Assembly: GCA_014058105.1 (NCBI GenBank)
Contig: JACGCM010002659.1
Span: 2,294,001-2,358,000 of the forward strand
DNA from: Kingdonia uniflora
Lineage: Eukaryota; Streptophyta; Magnoliopsida; Ranunculales; Circaeasteraceae
Reading direction: 5' to 3'
DNA length: 64,000 nt
Each line of letters begins with the position of its first letter. Within the stretch, counting starts at the first letter, position 1. The position numbers and the translations under genes were made by a program. The notes below the pieces were generated by a model that did not search any database, was not told the origin of the DNA, and saw nothing but the letters and a program-made list of their open reading frames with translations. Shown here piece after piece: positions 33,395 to 44,553 of the stretch.

Positions 33395-35740
33395 CTTTCA
33401 AATGTCCACATCATTCGAAATGCAAGAGGTCCATTCACACGGGACTCATAAGCTAAGTGGATGGGCAAATGCATCATCACATCAAATATAAATGGAGGAA
33501 AACTCTTCTCAACTTCACACAAAGTTTTTCTCATACTCGCATCGAGTTTCATGAGCGTGTCAACATCAATTGTTTTTGAACAAAGTGCATTTTAAAAGTT
33601 TGAAAAGCTTCTGATTATATCACAAATATCTTTCCTATCTTTAATAGCATGTTGAAGCAAAACAGGAAGTAAATGTTGCATCAAGACATGGTAATCGTGG
33701 GACTTCATTCCCTTGAACTCTATGTTATCTCTTGAAACAATATTTTTCCAATTACTACTAAAACTGAATGGAACTCAGAGATCTTTCAAAGTTTGTAAGA
33801 ATATTTTTTTCTCATCCTTCCGTAACCAAAATCGACCCGGCGGCATAACTTCCTTCCCATTATGAGTTCTTAGCCACAAATTCTTTTTGATTTTCAATCG
33901 CTTTAAATCCCTACGGTATTAGCGTCATCCTTCAATTTATTTGAATTCATCATAAGTGCAAGTAAAATCTCTCAATCATTCTTCTCGATGTACATGACAT
34001 CCAAATTGTTACGAATATGGATATCCACCCAGTAGTCAATATCAAAAAAATTGTATCGTTTGGAGAAGCATGTCACAGGATCGAACTCATTAACTTTACC
34101 TGGTGTTATATCCTTTTTCTTTGCTTTTACTTTAGGTTGTGCTTTCCCCCATTTTAAGTCCAACTTAGAAGTCATTTCTTCTATATCTTTCCCAAGCAAA
34201 TGAGAAGATAGCTCTCTAAGTTCTTCAATTTTATCAAAGGTACTGGCCTTAGTGTCCTTTCTAGCCTTATCGGTATTTGACATCTATCTTCTATGTTTAG
34301 GATACACATTTTTCTTCCCATAGTAAAGCCACATGGAATCTTTATTCGAACCGCAACATGGACAGGCAAATTCTCCATTTGTCTTACAACCGGAGATATT
34401 TCCATATGCAAGAAAATTGTGGATTGTCCATAACAATATTGCACGTATGTTAAAAATTTTGCATGTGAATGCATCATATGTCATAGACCCTTCTTTTCAC
34501 AATTGTTTCAATTCAGCAACTAATGGTTACTGGTACACATCGATGTCATTTCCTGGTTGTCGGGGACTGGGTATTAGCAAATTCGACATTATGAATTGTG
34601 GTTTCATGCATAAATTTAAAGAAAGATTGTATGTCACACACATGATGGGCCAACAACTATGTGGCTACCCAAACATTCCAAACAGACAAGCACTATTTGT
34701 TGCTAGTCCTAAACGAAGATTTCGATGTTCAACGAAGAAATTATTATACTTTCAATCTAAGGCCTTCCATGTTATAGAATCTACAGAATGTCGTATTTTT
34801 CCATCTGGTAATCTTACAGTTGAATGCCAAGTTAAGTCTTTTGCCACCCATGGTACACTACAAAAGGGGGGGGGGGAGACACAAATTACATATATTACAA
34901 TTTTAGTATTAGACCTAATTGATTAATTTTAAATAAATAAAACTATTACAAAAAAAATCACACCTATACATCCTTTGCAACCTTGGTGTTATGGAAAATA
35001 TCGTAGTACCTTAGAAGAAACTTTTGTACCTCCTTTATATGTAGAGGTACCACATGTCGGACTATTGGTCTTCAAAGCATTTTCTCTCCAGTATAAAATT
35101 CAATCATTAGGACAAACATCGATATTTTCAAAATTAAGACAGACTTGAGATATTATCTTACTAGCATGATAGTTATTGACTGGGGTTTTGTTTCCTGTTG
35201 GTAGTACTTCTTAAAATAACTTAAGGAGATTTGTAAAACTGGTTGCATACCAATTGTGTTTAACTTTTAACTTGTATAATTTTATGACGAAAGTTAACAC
35301 GGTAAAACCTTTGCATCCAGGATATAATGTTATCATGGCCTTTAACAAATTTTTCTTAAGCTCTCCAGTGGAGACGTCTTCACTTGGTTCTTGATATTCA
35401 CTCGATACGTTGGCCGCCCTACCTTTTAAAATTGGATTTATTATATCACCAACGTTTGGAAGTACTGGGTTACCTATATTATTACCCAAGTCATCCATGC
35501 ATATCTCATTTTGGTGTTGGTCGAACAATTTTACATGCTCAGTATCCTCATGAACTTCTTTTTCGCCGTGTACATACCAAACCTTATAGGTTTCTGTGAA
35601 TCCATTTCTGACTAAATGTATAATAACATCGTCATAAGAAATTGGAATCATTTTGTTTCTACAGTACTTACATGGACAGATAATGGTTCCAGTATCAGGA
35701 AGGTGCTACCGTGCAAAATCTATAAAGGCGTACATACCTT
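33395..35740 (-). pseudogene. CACTA (En/Spm) TNP2-type transposase relic
   Basis: Minus strand, in family order: N-terminal transposase-associated zinc-binding domain GFIKGMYAFIDFA...ICPCKYCRNKM...HLVRNGFTETYKVWYVHGE (35740-35560); degraded Transposase_21 segments (VLRYFP near 35000; 'NYKWSP'-region near 34700); LLWTIHNFLAYGNISGCKTN and FACPCCGSNKDSMWLYYGKK (34440-34310); and near the end MHLPIHLAYESRVNGPLAFR, MMWTFER (33490-33405). TNP2 proteins cut CACTA ends. Many stops and frameshifts. The terminal CACTA repeats of this copy were not located. Confidence 0.83.
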
Positions 35741-35749
35741 TAATAAATC

Positions 35750-36177
35750 CCGCGTCAGGATATTAAAGGTTTATCCAACTCTTATCCATGGAACGAGCTT
35801 TCAAAGTATATATTGCGCAACAAAAACACAGGGGAAGAGTAAGAAGGTGCATGATAGGAGGGGGAAAGACAAAGAAAATTGAAGCAAGCCAACATTAGCG
35901 GTAAAAGAAAAAAAACATAAACATTATAAACAAAAGAGGGGGATATCCAAACTATTGTATGTGTTGTGATCTATAGAATGCTGCGATTTTAATCAAACCA
36001 AAAATGACTTGAAACACACTATTTTATGTCTTGGTCTTCCATATAAATGGGCAATTACCTCTCTTGATTAGATTATTCACACTCCCAAGTGCAACATTGA
36101 TTTAGATTTTAAGAGAAGCTGCACTTCTCTTTAGTGCATTACCTATTTAAACTATAAACAGTTTATTAACACAAGCC
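35750..36177. other. No gene recognised
   Basis: Short spacer between the CACTA relic and the retropseudogene. It represents the pre-insertion flank of the retrocopy (TSD copy at 36178-36192). Confidence 0.45.
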
Positions 36178-36192
36178 ATAGTGGATGGTGTT
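36178..36192 (+). repeat. 15-bp TSD of the retropseudogene, 3' side
   Basis: ATAGTGGATGGTGTT, identical to 40576-40590. A TSD of this size is what LINE-driven retroposition leaves. The adjoining A-rich tail is short and degraded. Confidence 0.85.
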
Positions 36193-37773
36193 TTTATCCA
36201 TTAGGGGAAGCCAATTTTTTTCGTAACAAAGTACAGTATCTCCAAATGAATATTTTTCTCCGAGGTCTAACAATTCAAAGCATAGAAATAGTCACACATA
36301 CACTACACATATCAATATAGATTATGACTTAAAAAAGTATACAAAGGCTACATTTGTTTTGCATTTCCACCATTCTCTTGTGCTACTGGAGTGTTAGCTC
36401 TACTCCTCTTTGAAGAGCCTGACTGACTACCCTGTAATGCTTCTTCTCATAAACTTCCCTGTTTTGCTCAATCCGCTCTTTACTGCACCATAACCACTAC
36501 ATACAATTCCAACTCCAGCGCCAATTCCATGTCAACAAGCCCAACTCCAGAACCAACCAAAGATGCTACACCATCAAGTGCGTCCATCATGCTTCCAATC
36601 ATCCCAGCTTCCTTCATCTTTTTCTTCTCTTCTAAAATCCTCTTCGCTACTTCCAGGGTTGCCAATTGCTCCTCTTTGCTGAACTGATGGTATAATACCT
36701 TAAGTGTAAGAGTCCCCCTATCTTTCTTATCTTTAATTTTTAGCATGTCAAGCGATGGTAACAACCTCAGGTCGATCTCTTTTGGTGTTCCAGGTATCAA
36801 CTCAATCAGAGGTAGTTTGGCAACGCCTAATAGCTTATCTTGCCCAACATCCTGATCAAAAACCTCAAAAATAATTGCTTATGCCTCCTTATCTTCAACG
36901 ATCAACTCAAATGTTTGATCCCAAATAGGATTAAGGTTACCATTGATAACCTTTGTCTTAACTTTGAAAATCAGTCGAATAGACAAAACCATGTAAGGAT
37001 CGGACTTCCCAAGCATTTCCATATTTTTCAAATTGTTTCCTCTTACTACAGTTACTGAAATCTTCCCTTGTGGCTTAAGCTCTAAATCGTATAAACATGA
37101 ATGAGATTACAATTTCTTTACCAGCTATTTCTTTTGGAAAACCTGGGAGACGAAAATCTTTCATTTCTCCACTAAAATTTATAGGTATACCACCAATGGG
37201 CACAACAATTCTATGGGGCATTAAAGCATATCAGTGACAATTGAGTTTGTGGTATCATCGATCATATCCAAAATTCCAGTAAGTGTTGTTAAGCTTCTGC
37301 CAACAGCTTTTAAAGTATAATTTATTCTAGGCTTCAACTCAAAAAGCAGAGGAACTACAATAGCATAAATACAAGGGATTTCTTCAGTCAGTTGGAAGAT
37401 AACATGTACCACAGTGAAAACCTAGAGATCCTTCAACTGAATTCGTATTGAAGCAATAAGTGTTGCTTCTACAACAAGACTAATGCTTGGATCACCACCC
37501 CACCGAAAGTCAATATCCATCGTTATCTGACCTTTATTAAGGCTCTGAACACGAATACCTTCAATCTTGGGTGCCACTTTTCTGATAGCAAGTTTTCTAA
37601 ATTTTAGTGAAGTAATTCCAGGAGGTCGGTAATCTTCCAGTAGTGGCTCAACCGATTCTCTAATGACCATTATTGCTACATCAACAATAAAAGGCCACAT
37701 TTTGCTTAACTGCTTGTCCAACCATTTGACCTGTTTAAACACAAGGAATGATATCCATGCTGGATAATTATCA

Positions 37774-37940
37774 TAGTTTTTTAGTTTATACCCCCCATTT
37801 GGTACCTAATAATAGTGTTTACCCCCCACATTTGTCATTTATGAGTGTATACCCCCCATTTTGCCATTGACTGTTAGTCAACAGTCTTTGACTGACATTG
37901 ACTCGTTTAAAAATTTTTGACTGGCCATTTTACCCCTCAC
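37774..37940 (+). repeat. Pack-MULE left TIR
   Basis: Pairs with the reverse complement of 40140-40312. Inner part rich in TTGACT/AGTCAA (37866, 37889, 37900 and 37918 region), as in the other MULE of this window. Confidence 0.85.
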
Positions 37941-37984
37941 GTGACAAGCACGTGACCTTCTTTAACCTGTGCAACCGGTGGTGT

Positions 37985-38215
37985 TCATGTCGTTCGAATG
38001 ACATTTGGAGTCGTTCGAACGACCTGTTTGAGATCTTCTTCTTCTTCAAGAGCTTCAAGTGTAGAGTCCCCATTAATAAAATTCTCATCTTTGTGCTCTA
38101 AGTACTTCATCTTCTTCAAATGTAGAATCCCCATCAACCAAAATCTCCGGGTTTTCAAGGGTTTGTTGTTCTTGCTTGTCTTCTTCGCTCTCGAAGTCTT
38201 CAATTTGTGGTTACA
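37985..38215 (-). pseudogene. Lys/Glu-rich captured segment, unidentified
   Basis: A 72-codon minus-strand frame with an internal duplication: both halves encode variants of ...MGILHLKKMKYLE / ...FINGDSTLEALEEEEDL. At DNA level 'gtagagtccccattaat' recurs as 'gtagaatccccatcaac' about 65 bp away. It is not recognised; it may be another captured exon in the Pack-MULE. Confidence 0.35.
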
Positions 38216-38939
38216 GAATAAAACCTTTTTAGGTTCATATAGGCATTTGCTTTCTCCCAGACTTTTTCTAATTGCAGAGCTTTTTCAGTCTTTTCTAATT
38301 GCAGTAAAATTCTTGATTATATGATGTATATATATACCATATGATTTGTTATCGAGGTTTGGGTTTCGGTATTTGGTAGAGCACTCTGTCCTGGCGGCAG
38401 GGTGGTATTGCAGAGTTGTTTGAAACATAAAGTGAAGTCGTTGGGTGTCTCCAATCTCCATTCACTAAACCTTGCCTCTTGATTCAGAGTAGTAACAAAG
38501 TACTGACAATTGACATTCAGATTCTTCAGAGCAATCGAATAATTCAGGATAACTATTCAATAGTTTGCTAAATTGTCATTGAAGAACAATATCAAGTGCA
38601 TGATTTTAACAAGGGTTAGTTAGGCAAATCTGCCTCAGTACATGGTCATTCAGTTCAAGTTAAATATGTGAAAAAACAAACATGTACTAGTGGAAATGTA
38701 TGGAACATGGGCACACTAGCGGCTTCTTGCTAATGGGAAGCATGTACATCAGAGCTTTATAAAATGCAAAACGATGTAGTGTTTCATGTAGACGAGCACA
38801 AATGCATTTGGTTTGTCACTATCCTAATGTCTTTCCTTTTCAGGGCGTGTTATCGACTGATAAGGGCCTCACATATCTATTGCACTTCTGTTAAAGAGAC
38901 TTCTTGCTCTGCATTTTTCAGACGCTGGAGTGTATTGCG

Positions 38940-39650
38940 TCTACTTTAAAGTGCTTCAAGGTATAACACTTGCCCCAGAATGCCAGTTTCCCAAAACAAA
39001 CGAGGATACATCCACACATTCTTATCACACAGTGCTTGATCAAACCGAGCCACCATTCCCAGACTGAAACAGCTATCGGAAGCAATATCCTGATGGCATG
39101 AAAGTCGCTTGTATTGCTGTTCGCAATCACCTTTAGAAAGTCTATACAAAGTGAGATTATTTGGGCAACCCTCGGGTTTGTCCCACTCGAATGCAGATCT
39201 GTTGCTTTCCTAAGATCTTCAAAGTGATCTTCATTTCTCACCAAGAAATATAGACCATTTGGCAACCCTTAACCCTATGAACAAACAGAACAGCGTGAAC
39301 CTCCGAATCCCAACTAAGAACCCGAAATGGAAATGCCAATTGTTTCCCTTGCTTCACTAAGAAATGGAATCTCAAACTTTCCTAAACTCCCTAACCCCAT
39401 AAGCTTCTCCAAATCAGATTATCCCAATCAATCAAGCATCTTCACATCCCAACCAATTTCAGCTGCAGCAACCACCACAGCCCCAATGGCATGCCCCACG
39501 TCATGGTTACAATACCGGAACGCTCTCTCCCCATACTTCCACGCATCTCGCCAGAAAATTGATGACAACCCAACCAAAATCGCACCTTTCGGCAACAACT
39601 CAAACAACCCTTCACCCCCAATCACATACCTCACCTCCCACTCAAATCCC
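38940..39650 (-). pseudogene. Captured nitroreductase-like (SagB-type) gene fragment
   Basis: Minus-strand blocks: LFELLPKGAILVGLSSIFWR, RDAWKYGERAFRYCNHDVGH, AEIGWDVKMLD (39628-39428); then, after a gap in which family members have a long middle region, AFPFRVLSWDSEVHAVLF (near 39330), GLPNGLYFLVRNEDHFEDLR (39262-39200), and YRLSKGDCEQ...LSCHQDIASDSCFSLGMVARF...WMYPRLFWETG..GQVLYLEA (39149-38946). This is the order of the plant nitroreductase-family protein with a SagB-type dehydrogenase fold, with internal loss and frameshifts. It lies between the two MULE TIRs, so it is a transduplicated fragment. Confidence 0.75.
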
Positions 39651-39690
39651 CATTTCGTTTCGTCTTACTCCTAAGATTAACAACATTCCC

Positions 39691-39816
39691 CTATTTTTTC
39701 TTCGATTTCACTCTAACTTGACTAATACAACTAACCTTAGGCGACGAAGGCTCTGGAGTCTCAAAAGAGCTCCCATTCCCCTTCTTCTTCCCTCCCAATC
39801 CCATTGAGGGAAACAT
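39691..39816 (-). pseudogene. Second captured fragment (EPSSPKVSC motif protein)
   Basis: A 41-codon frame from an ATG at 39816: MFPSMGLGGKKKGNGSSFET followed by PEPSSPKVSCISQVRVKSKK, ending at TAG. The core EPSSPKVSC.GQV is, as I recall, shared by a plant-specific family of small basic proteins (syringolide-induced 14-1-1 / At1g76070-like group). This is independent of the nitroreductase fragment beside it, so the Pack-MULE would carry pieces of two genes. Assignment from memory of one motif only. Confidence 0.45.
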
Positions 39817-40139
39817 TGGTGAAGATTGGCCTCGTTTCATGCTCCCATTGATTCTCAATCTTCAACTCAGAGACGAAGAAAGCGATAATGGGGGCTCTCC
39901 AAATTTCTCTGAGGTTCGACCTGGACTCTTCATGAACTTCGAAGAAGATTACTTCATTAATGTTGATGAAGATGAAGTTCTGGAGTTGAAACAGAGGAGG
40001 AGATTGTTACCATTGCGTCTTCTTCGATGTTGGGGTATCTCTGTTTCCATTGTTGTTGGGTGAGAGAGTGAGAGAATAACAGAGTAAATATTAAATAGCT
40101 AAAACGGCAACTTTACTCCAAATATGTTTTGAAGTGCCT

Positions 40140-40312
40140 CTCACGTCAAGGGTAAAATGGTCAGTCAATTTTTTTAAAACAAGTCAACGTCAGTCAAAGA
40201 CCGTTGACTAACAATCAATGACAAAATTGTGGGGGGTATACACTCATAAATGACAAATGCGGGGTAAACACTATTATTAGGTACCAAATGGGGGGTATAA
40301 ACTAAAAAACTC
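40140..40312 (-). repeat. Pack-MULE right TIR
   Basis: Reverse complement of 37774-37940, bordering TSD TAATTATCA at 40313-40321. Confidence 0.85.
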
Positions 40313-40590
40313 TAATTATCACCACATATTTTCTTTAAATTGTCTCTGCTTAGGCATTGAAGAAGTTTTAAATCAACTACCTTGGCGATTCGCTTGGTAC
40401 TTTGATAACGCATCATGTATTACCAAACAGACATGAAAGCGATTCCGATTAACATCCCCATCAACATTCCTGAGATCAAACCCATCTCTTCTTCTAGAGA
40501 GAGAAAATCTACAATAACGAAATCTTGTAAAATGTCATTTCGTTTAGTATCTGATGATGCAGTATAAGAAGATTTATAGTGGATGGTGTT

Positions 40591-41715
40591 CAAAAGGCTA
40601 CTCGGGAAGTTTGAAGAATGACACTCTAGCAGACCAGATTTCCTCCAAAGGATTGAAGACCCAACAACAAAATATTTTTGATTTAGCAATTAATGTATTT
40701 TACAACATCAATAAAAATCCTTAGTTCATCAATAAAAATCCTAAATTTTTGCAACAAAAAAACACTTGTAAAACCCTTATCGACATTGCTAAGACCTATT
40801 TATGTATTAGAGAGTTTAAACAGCTAAGAGAGCTCTACATAAAGACTCTTCTCCAATGTGTAATCCCAATATATGTCAAGCTACATCTAATTATAACAAA
40901 TTGATGCTTGAGTTGAAAACTTGCAATACCATTGTCCTTGCAATCATTGGTATGATTCAAGATAAAGAGGGGATCCCACCTAATAGTTATTGTGGGAGAT
41001 TTCTAAAGTTCATGGACCCAAAAAAATAGGCAAAAGTAAAACCCTTTTGCAATAGCAAATAAAATTAACAAGCATCACATTATCAAAACACATAATCTAA
41101 AACGCTAACAATAATAAAAAAAAATAGCAAAATATAGCACCGATTCATGCAAATGAACAAACCAAACTACAATCAGAGGACAATTTATAGATCAAACTAC
41201 AATCAAAAATTCTAAATACCAAGAGTGTTTGGAAACAAAAAAATACCCAAATCATAAATACCTCGATTTCAAATCTTTGATTTGATAAGCAAGGTCCAGG
41301 TTTCAATTGAGTTCACAAAACTATAATTAACCCCATAAAATTAATTAGAAAAACGGATATAGTGAATGAGAGAGAGAAAGAGATATCAATTAAATCACTT
41401 TGATTTCAAAGCTATAATTTCAATTAGAAATGTCCAGGCTTCAATCGAGTTCTCAGTACTTCAATTTCACCCAATAAAAATCAAAAGCTAAACCTACTGA
41501 TCCTATAACAAAAATACAAATCAGGTTTTTCGCCATTAATGGAGATAAATTGATGGAAGAGATGAATTTAAGGGAGAAAGATGTTTTCATAGCTTACCTC
41601 AGAAATTTAGAGATTAGTCTTGAGCAGAGAAGAGATAGAGATAGAAGAGATTGAGTTATGAAAAAACCTTAAGTTTTAATTGAGGAGGAAAAATAAAAAC
41701 TATTAGTGGGAAAGT
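40591..41715. other. No gene recognised
   Basis: AT-rich spacer upstream of the gag-only LTR element. It contains internal near-repeats ('tcaattgagttc' / 'tcaatcgagttc' at about 41298 and 41437) and A-rich runs but no coding motif. Confidence 0.45.
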
Positions 41716-41720
41716 GTGTT

Positions 41721-42061
41721 TGATGTGAATCATCACTAATAAGGTCGTCTACCTCCGTGTGACCTATGTTTATTTGATGTTTTATGTTTTATGCTTTAGC
41801 TTAAAGCTCTGTTGGAGAGGTCCAATGTGAGTTATTAGCTATTTCCAAATTTAAGTAGAATATTATTTCAATTTCCTAATTCTAACCCCCCCCCCCCCCC
41901 CCTTGTATTCTATAAAATGGGAGGTCTAGGTTATTTGTTTCTCAGTTGATTTTGATTAAAAGTAAGTTGATTTGTTTAGTTGAAACCCTAGTTTCCCTAA
42001 CTCTCAAATACAACGTGATTTTCTTACGAATCTTGCTTCCGCGTTCGTAGTATTCACGTCA
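41721..42061 (+). repeat. 5' LTR of the gag-only element
   Basis: 341 bp. TATA-like 'ctataaaatggg' near 41929. It contains a run of about 18 C at 41887-41904 where the 3' LTR has only about 7, and otherwise very few differences. The LTRs are thus close in age except for the unstable C-run. Confidence 0.88.
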
Positions 42062-42063
42062 AT

Positions 42064-42075
42064 TGGTACCAGAGC
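42064..42075 (+). promoter_or_regulatory. Primer-binding site of the gag-only element
   Basis: TGGTACCAGAGC, two bases after the 5' LTR, complementary with one change to the 3' end of initiator tRNA-Met. Confidence 0.8.
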
Positions 42076-42113
42076 TACGTGAGATCTAAGTGTAGTCAAT
42101 TTCAAGAGTAAAG

Positions 42114-44520
42114 TTGCTTCGTGGAAGACCTGCGATGAAGAAACCTACTCTAGCTCAAGATGCAGCAAGGATAGAGGATAAGTTTAATAAGCTTATCGAT
42201 GATAGGTTTGATAAGCTTATCGAGGCTTTGGGTAGAGAAGCCTCCCCCCCCCCAACCACCTTCGTTGGGCGTAACCGAAGATCTCTCTCTCGAGGGAAGC
42301 GTCGCCGCGAGGAGCGACAACCTTAATTATCCTTTCGCGAACTTGAACGTCGAAACCGGGGTTCACGAAAGCGAGGGAATCGATATCCATACCGGTGTTA
42401 AGAACTCCACGTTAACAACTGATCACTACACCAATGATACGCACAGAGAAACGATTCAACAAGACCTAACTTTGTCGGCCTTAGCCCTGACCACAACCAC
42501 CTCGGCGACAGCCCCGGTTGCATCAGCAAAAATAGAATTTTTGGTGTGGGCGAGTTAGCAGCAGGCCCAAGCTTTTGCAGCCTAAGACCCAAATCATCAC
42601 CCTCTTTTACCAAATCCGAATCAAAGACAACGGCCCATGATCCAAAGCCTCGAATCAGATCCAACTCGTAACAGATCTGAACCGCACCAAGCTTTTACAG
42701 CCCAAGACCCAAACAATCACCCTCTCTTACCAGATCTGAATCAAAGACAATGGGCCATGATCTAAAAATTTAAAACATACCTAACTCGTAATAGTTCTGA
42801 ACCGTACCAAGTTTTTTCAGCCCAAGGCCATGAGTTTTGTGACATCGATCAAGAGTGGTGGTCTCTTGACCAACAAACCACCGGTGGAGCTTTCCCTCAC
42901 GCCCCTCCGACGTTCAACTACCCAGCTCTTCCGGCAGTCTCTTCTCCAACAAGGATTGGTGGTCATACTCACCCCATAACAACAGATCCATCACAACAAT
43001 TCTTTGTGAAGAACACCAACCAACGATTAACATCATCAACACCGGTTAACTTTGAACGCTTATGCTCGTCGAAAAGAGCAGCTGGTGTAGAGAGAGCACC
43101 TCTCCACCAAGAGAGAAAGTTGTTAAACCACGGCTTTGACCCGAGAGTTCCACTGGAAATTCCAACATATTGGCCATCCCGAACCGACTTACCAATTACG
43201 ACAATCCCTCCACCGGTTGGAAGTAATATACGTCGACCTCCTTCCTCGACAACCCCGTTAGGCGTACATGGGACTACCCTTCCCCCTAAAGACCCATACC
43301 GTGACAAATATAATATCGACTCCAGTAAACAGAAAATGTCAGGGTTAAACCCCAAATATGGCTTTGAATACCGAGCGCCCTACGTTGATGGATAGAAACC
43401 ACAGGATGATGATGTGTTAAGTGTTCAGTCAATTGGGAGACGTAAAACTGCAGGTTCTCATTATATTCCAGCTGGAGAGAGATAACGACAATTCAGCGGG
43501 CGGGACCTGGGTTGTGGTTCTCACCCCCCGGTTGACACCTCATTACGTGACCGTTACCAACAACGTCCACTTGGTTCACCTCCTCGTCCGCCAAGGCATC
43601 CATATGCTACGACTTGGCAAGACGATGAGTACAGTTCAGACTCTGAAGAAGAACTGTGACCATAGCTACGTCAAAAGGGTAAGAAGAATGATATTGAAGC
43701 ATTGGCAAAAGCTATTTCTGAACAGACGCATGATGTTCATCTCAAAGTACCATAGTTCACTAGAAAAATTGATGCAGATGCCTTTATTGAGTGGTTGGAT
43801 AAGGTTGAACATATTTTCAACTACAAGAAATATGGGGACCAGAAGAAAGTAATGATCATTGAATCCTGCCTTACTGGTTTTTCTCTTACTTGGTAGAATA
43901 GTGTTTAACAAGTGAGGTGTACAGCGGGTTATCGTCCTATTTCGGAATGGTCGAAAATGCGGAGAGAGCTGAAGGGGAGGTTTATCCCTATGAACTACGG
44001 CGAGGTTGCATTTGGGAAACTTCAGTCCCTCAAAATGGGTCTCTCTTCCTTTGATGATTACACTGATCAGTATTATCTCTTTGAGGCACGTGCATGCCTC
44101 CATGAGACTGAACAGCAGCGGGTTAGTAGGTGCAAGTCTGTTCTGACGAAGAAACTTCAAAAGGCAACAACACTTCAACCTGTCTTTTGTCTTGCTAAAA
44201 TTGTACAATTGGCCAAACAAGCGAACGAGCTACATGTGCAATATCTCCCTCCGGTTCCAGCAAGAACACTAGGAGCCCAAGCTATTCCAGCAGCCACTGC
44301 ACCACGTACCTTTGTTTTAGGTAACTGTTATGGATGTGGCAAACCAGGGCACCAAAAATGTGATTGTCCTGCATTTGCTATAAAGGTCAACTTAGTCGTG
44401 GATGACATGCGTGAGAGTGTAATAGCAATAGTTCAACGTGTTCTGCATGATAAAGATGAAGAAGAAACTGGGATGCGTACTACATACGTGCGTGAGTCCT
44501 CAGGAGCACCGCCCCCTTGA
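42114..44520 (+). pseudogene. Ty3/gypsy-type gag, degraded
   Basis: Starts near 42114-42132 (RPAMKKPTLAQDAARIEDKF), followed by a Pro/Arg-rich low-complexity region with frame changes. The Retrotrans_gag core is readable in one frame from about 43680 to 44220: AFIEWLDKVEHIFNYKKYGD, YRPISEWSKMRRELKGRFIP, LKMGLSSFDDYTDQYYLFEA. A zinc knuckle CYGCGKPGHQKCDC (CX2CX4HX4C) lies at 44329-44370. Stops at 43754 and 43894-43906 and the shifts upstream break it. The last 202 codons (43912-44520) are open, so capsid C-terminal half and knuckle are intact. Gag would form the particle and bind RNA. Confidence 0.8.
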
Positions 44521-44553
44521 TTTCGTAGATTAAATCTTCTCAGATGGAGGGTT

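Larger units (their letters stand above)
37774..40312 (-). mobile_element. Pack-MULE (2.5 kb), nested in the retropseudogene
   Basis: TIRs of about 165 bp start t/GAGTTTTTTAGTTTATACC on both ends, around 90% alike by eye. The flanks carry an exact 9-bp repeat TAATTATCA (37765-37773 and 40313-40321), the Mutator TSD size. There is no transposase. The interior contains, on the minus strand, fragments of a nitroreductase-like gene and of a second plant gene, so it is a gene-capturing MULE. Removing it plus one TSD restores the colinear synaptotagmin reading (GDN-YPAW), which proves the insertion point. Confidence 0.9.
36193..40575 (-). pseudogene. Processed retropseudogene of a synaptotagmin (SYT7/CLB-like)
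   Basis: Begins at 40485 with MGLISGMLMGMLIGIAFMSV, the membrane-anchor start of plant SYT7/CLB (NTMC2T4) proteins, runs to ...LKKICGDN, is cut by a Pack-MULE (37774-40312), resumes YPAWISF...VKWLDKQLSKMWPF, then the SMP lipid-transfer domain (SVEPLLEDYRPPGITSLKF, PKIEGIRVQSLNKGQITMDI), C2 (NLKNMEMLGKSDPY, NLNPIWDQTFEL) and the tail ending AKQM-stop at 36348. No introns interrupt it, and it includes about 90 bp 5'UTR and 150 bp 3'UTR. A 15-bp direct repeat ATAGTGGATGGTGTT flanks it (36178-36192, 40576-40590). Without the MULE it is 1.84 kb, mRNA size. Several stops (e.g. after AFMSVW) make it dead. Confidence 0.88.

Noticed and set aside
34333..34926. 197-codon plus-strand ORF
   Set aside because: It lies antisense to the CACTA TNP2 relic, whose minus-strand motifs are recognisable; the long frame is a by-product.
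39327..40063. Plus-strand ORFs of 115, 82 and 74 codons in the Pack-MULE
   Set aside because: The minus strand shows the nitroreductase-like and EPSSPKVSC fragments with family motifs; the plus-strand frames have none.
42398..43355. Minus-strand ORFs of 88 and 128 codons
   Set aside because: They lie antisense to the gag of the TR-GAG-type element and have no motif.
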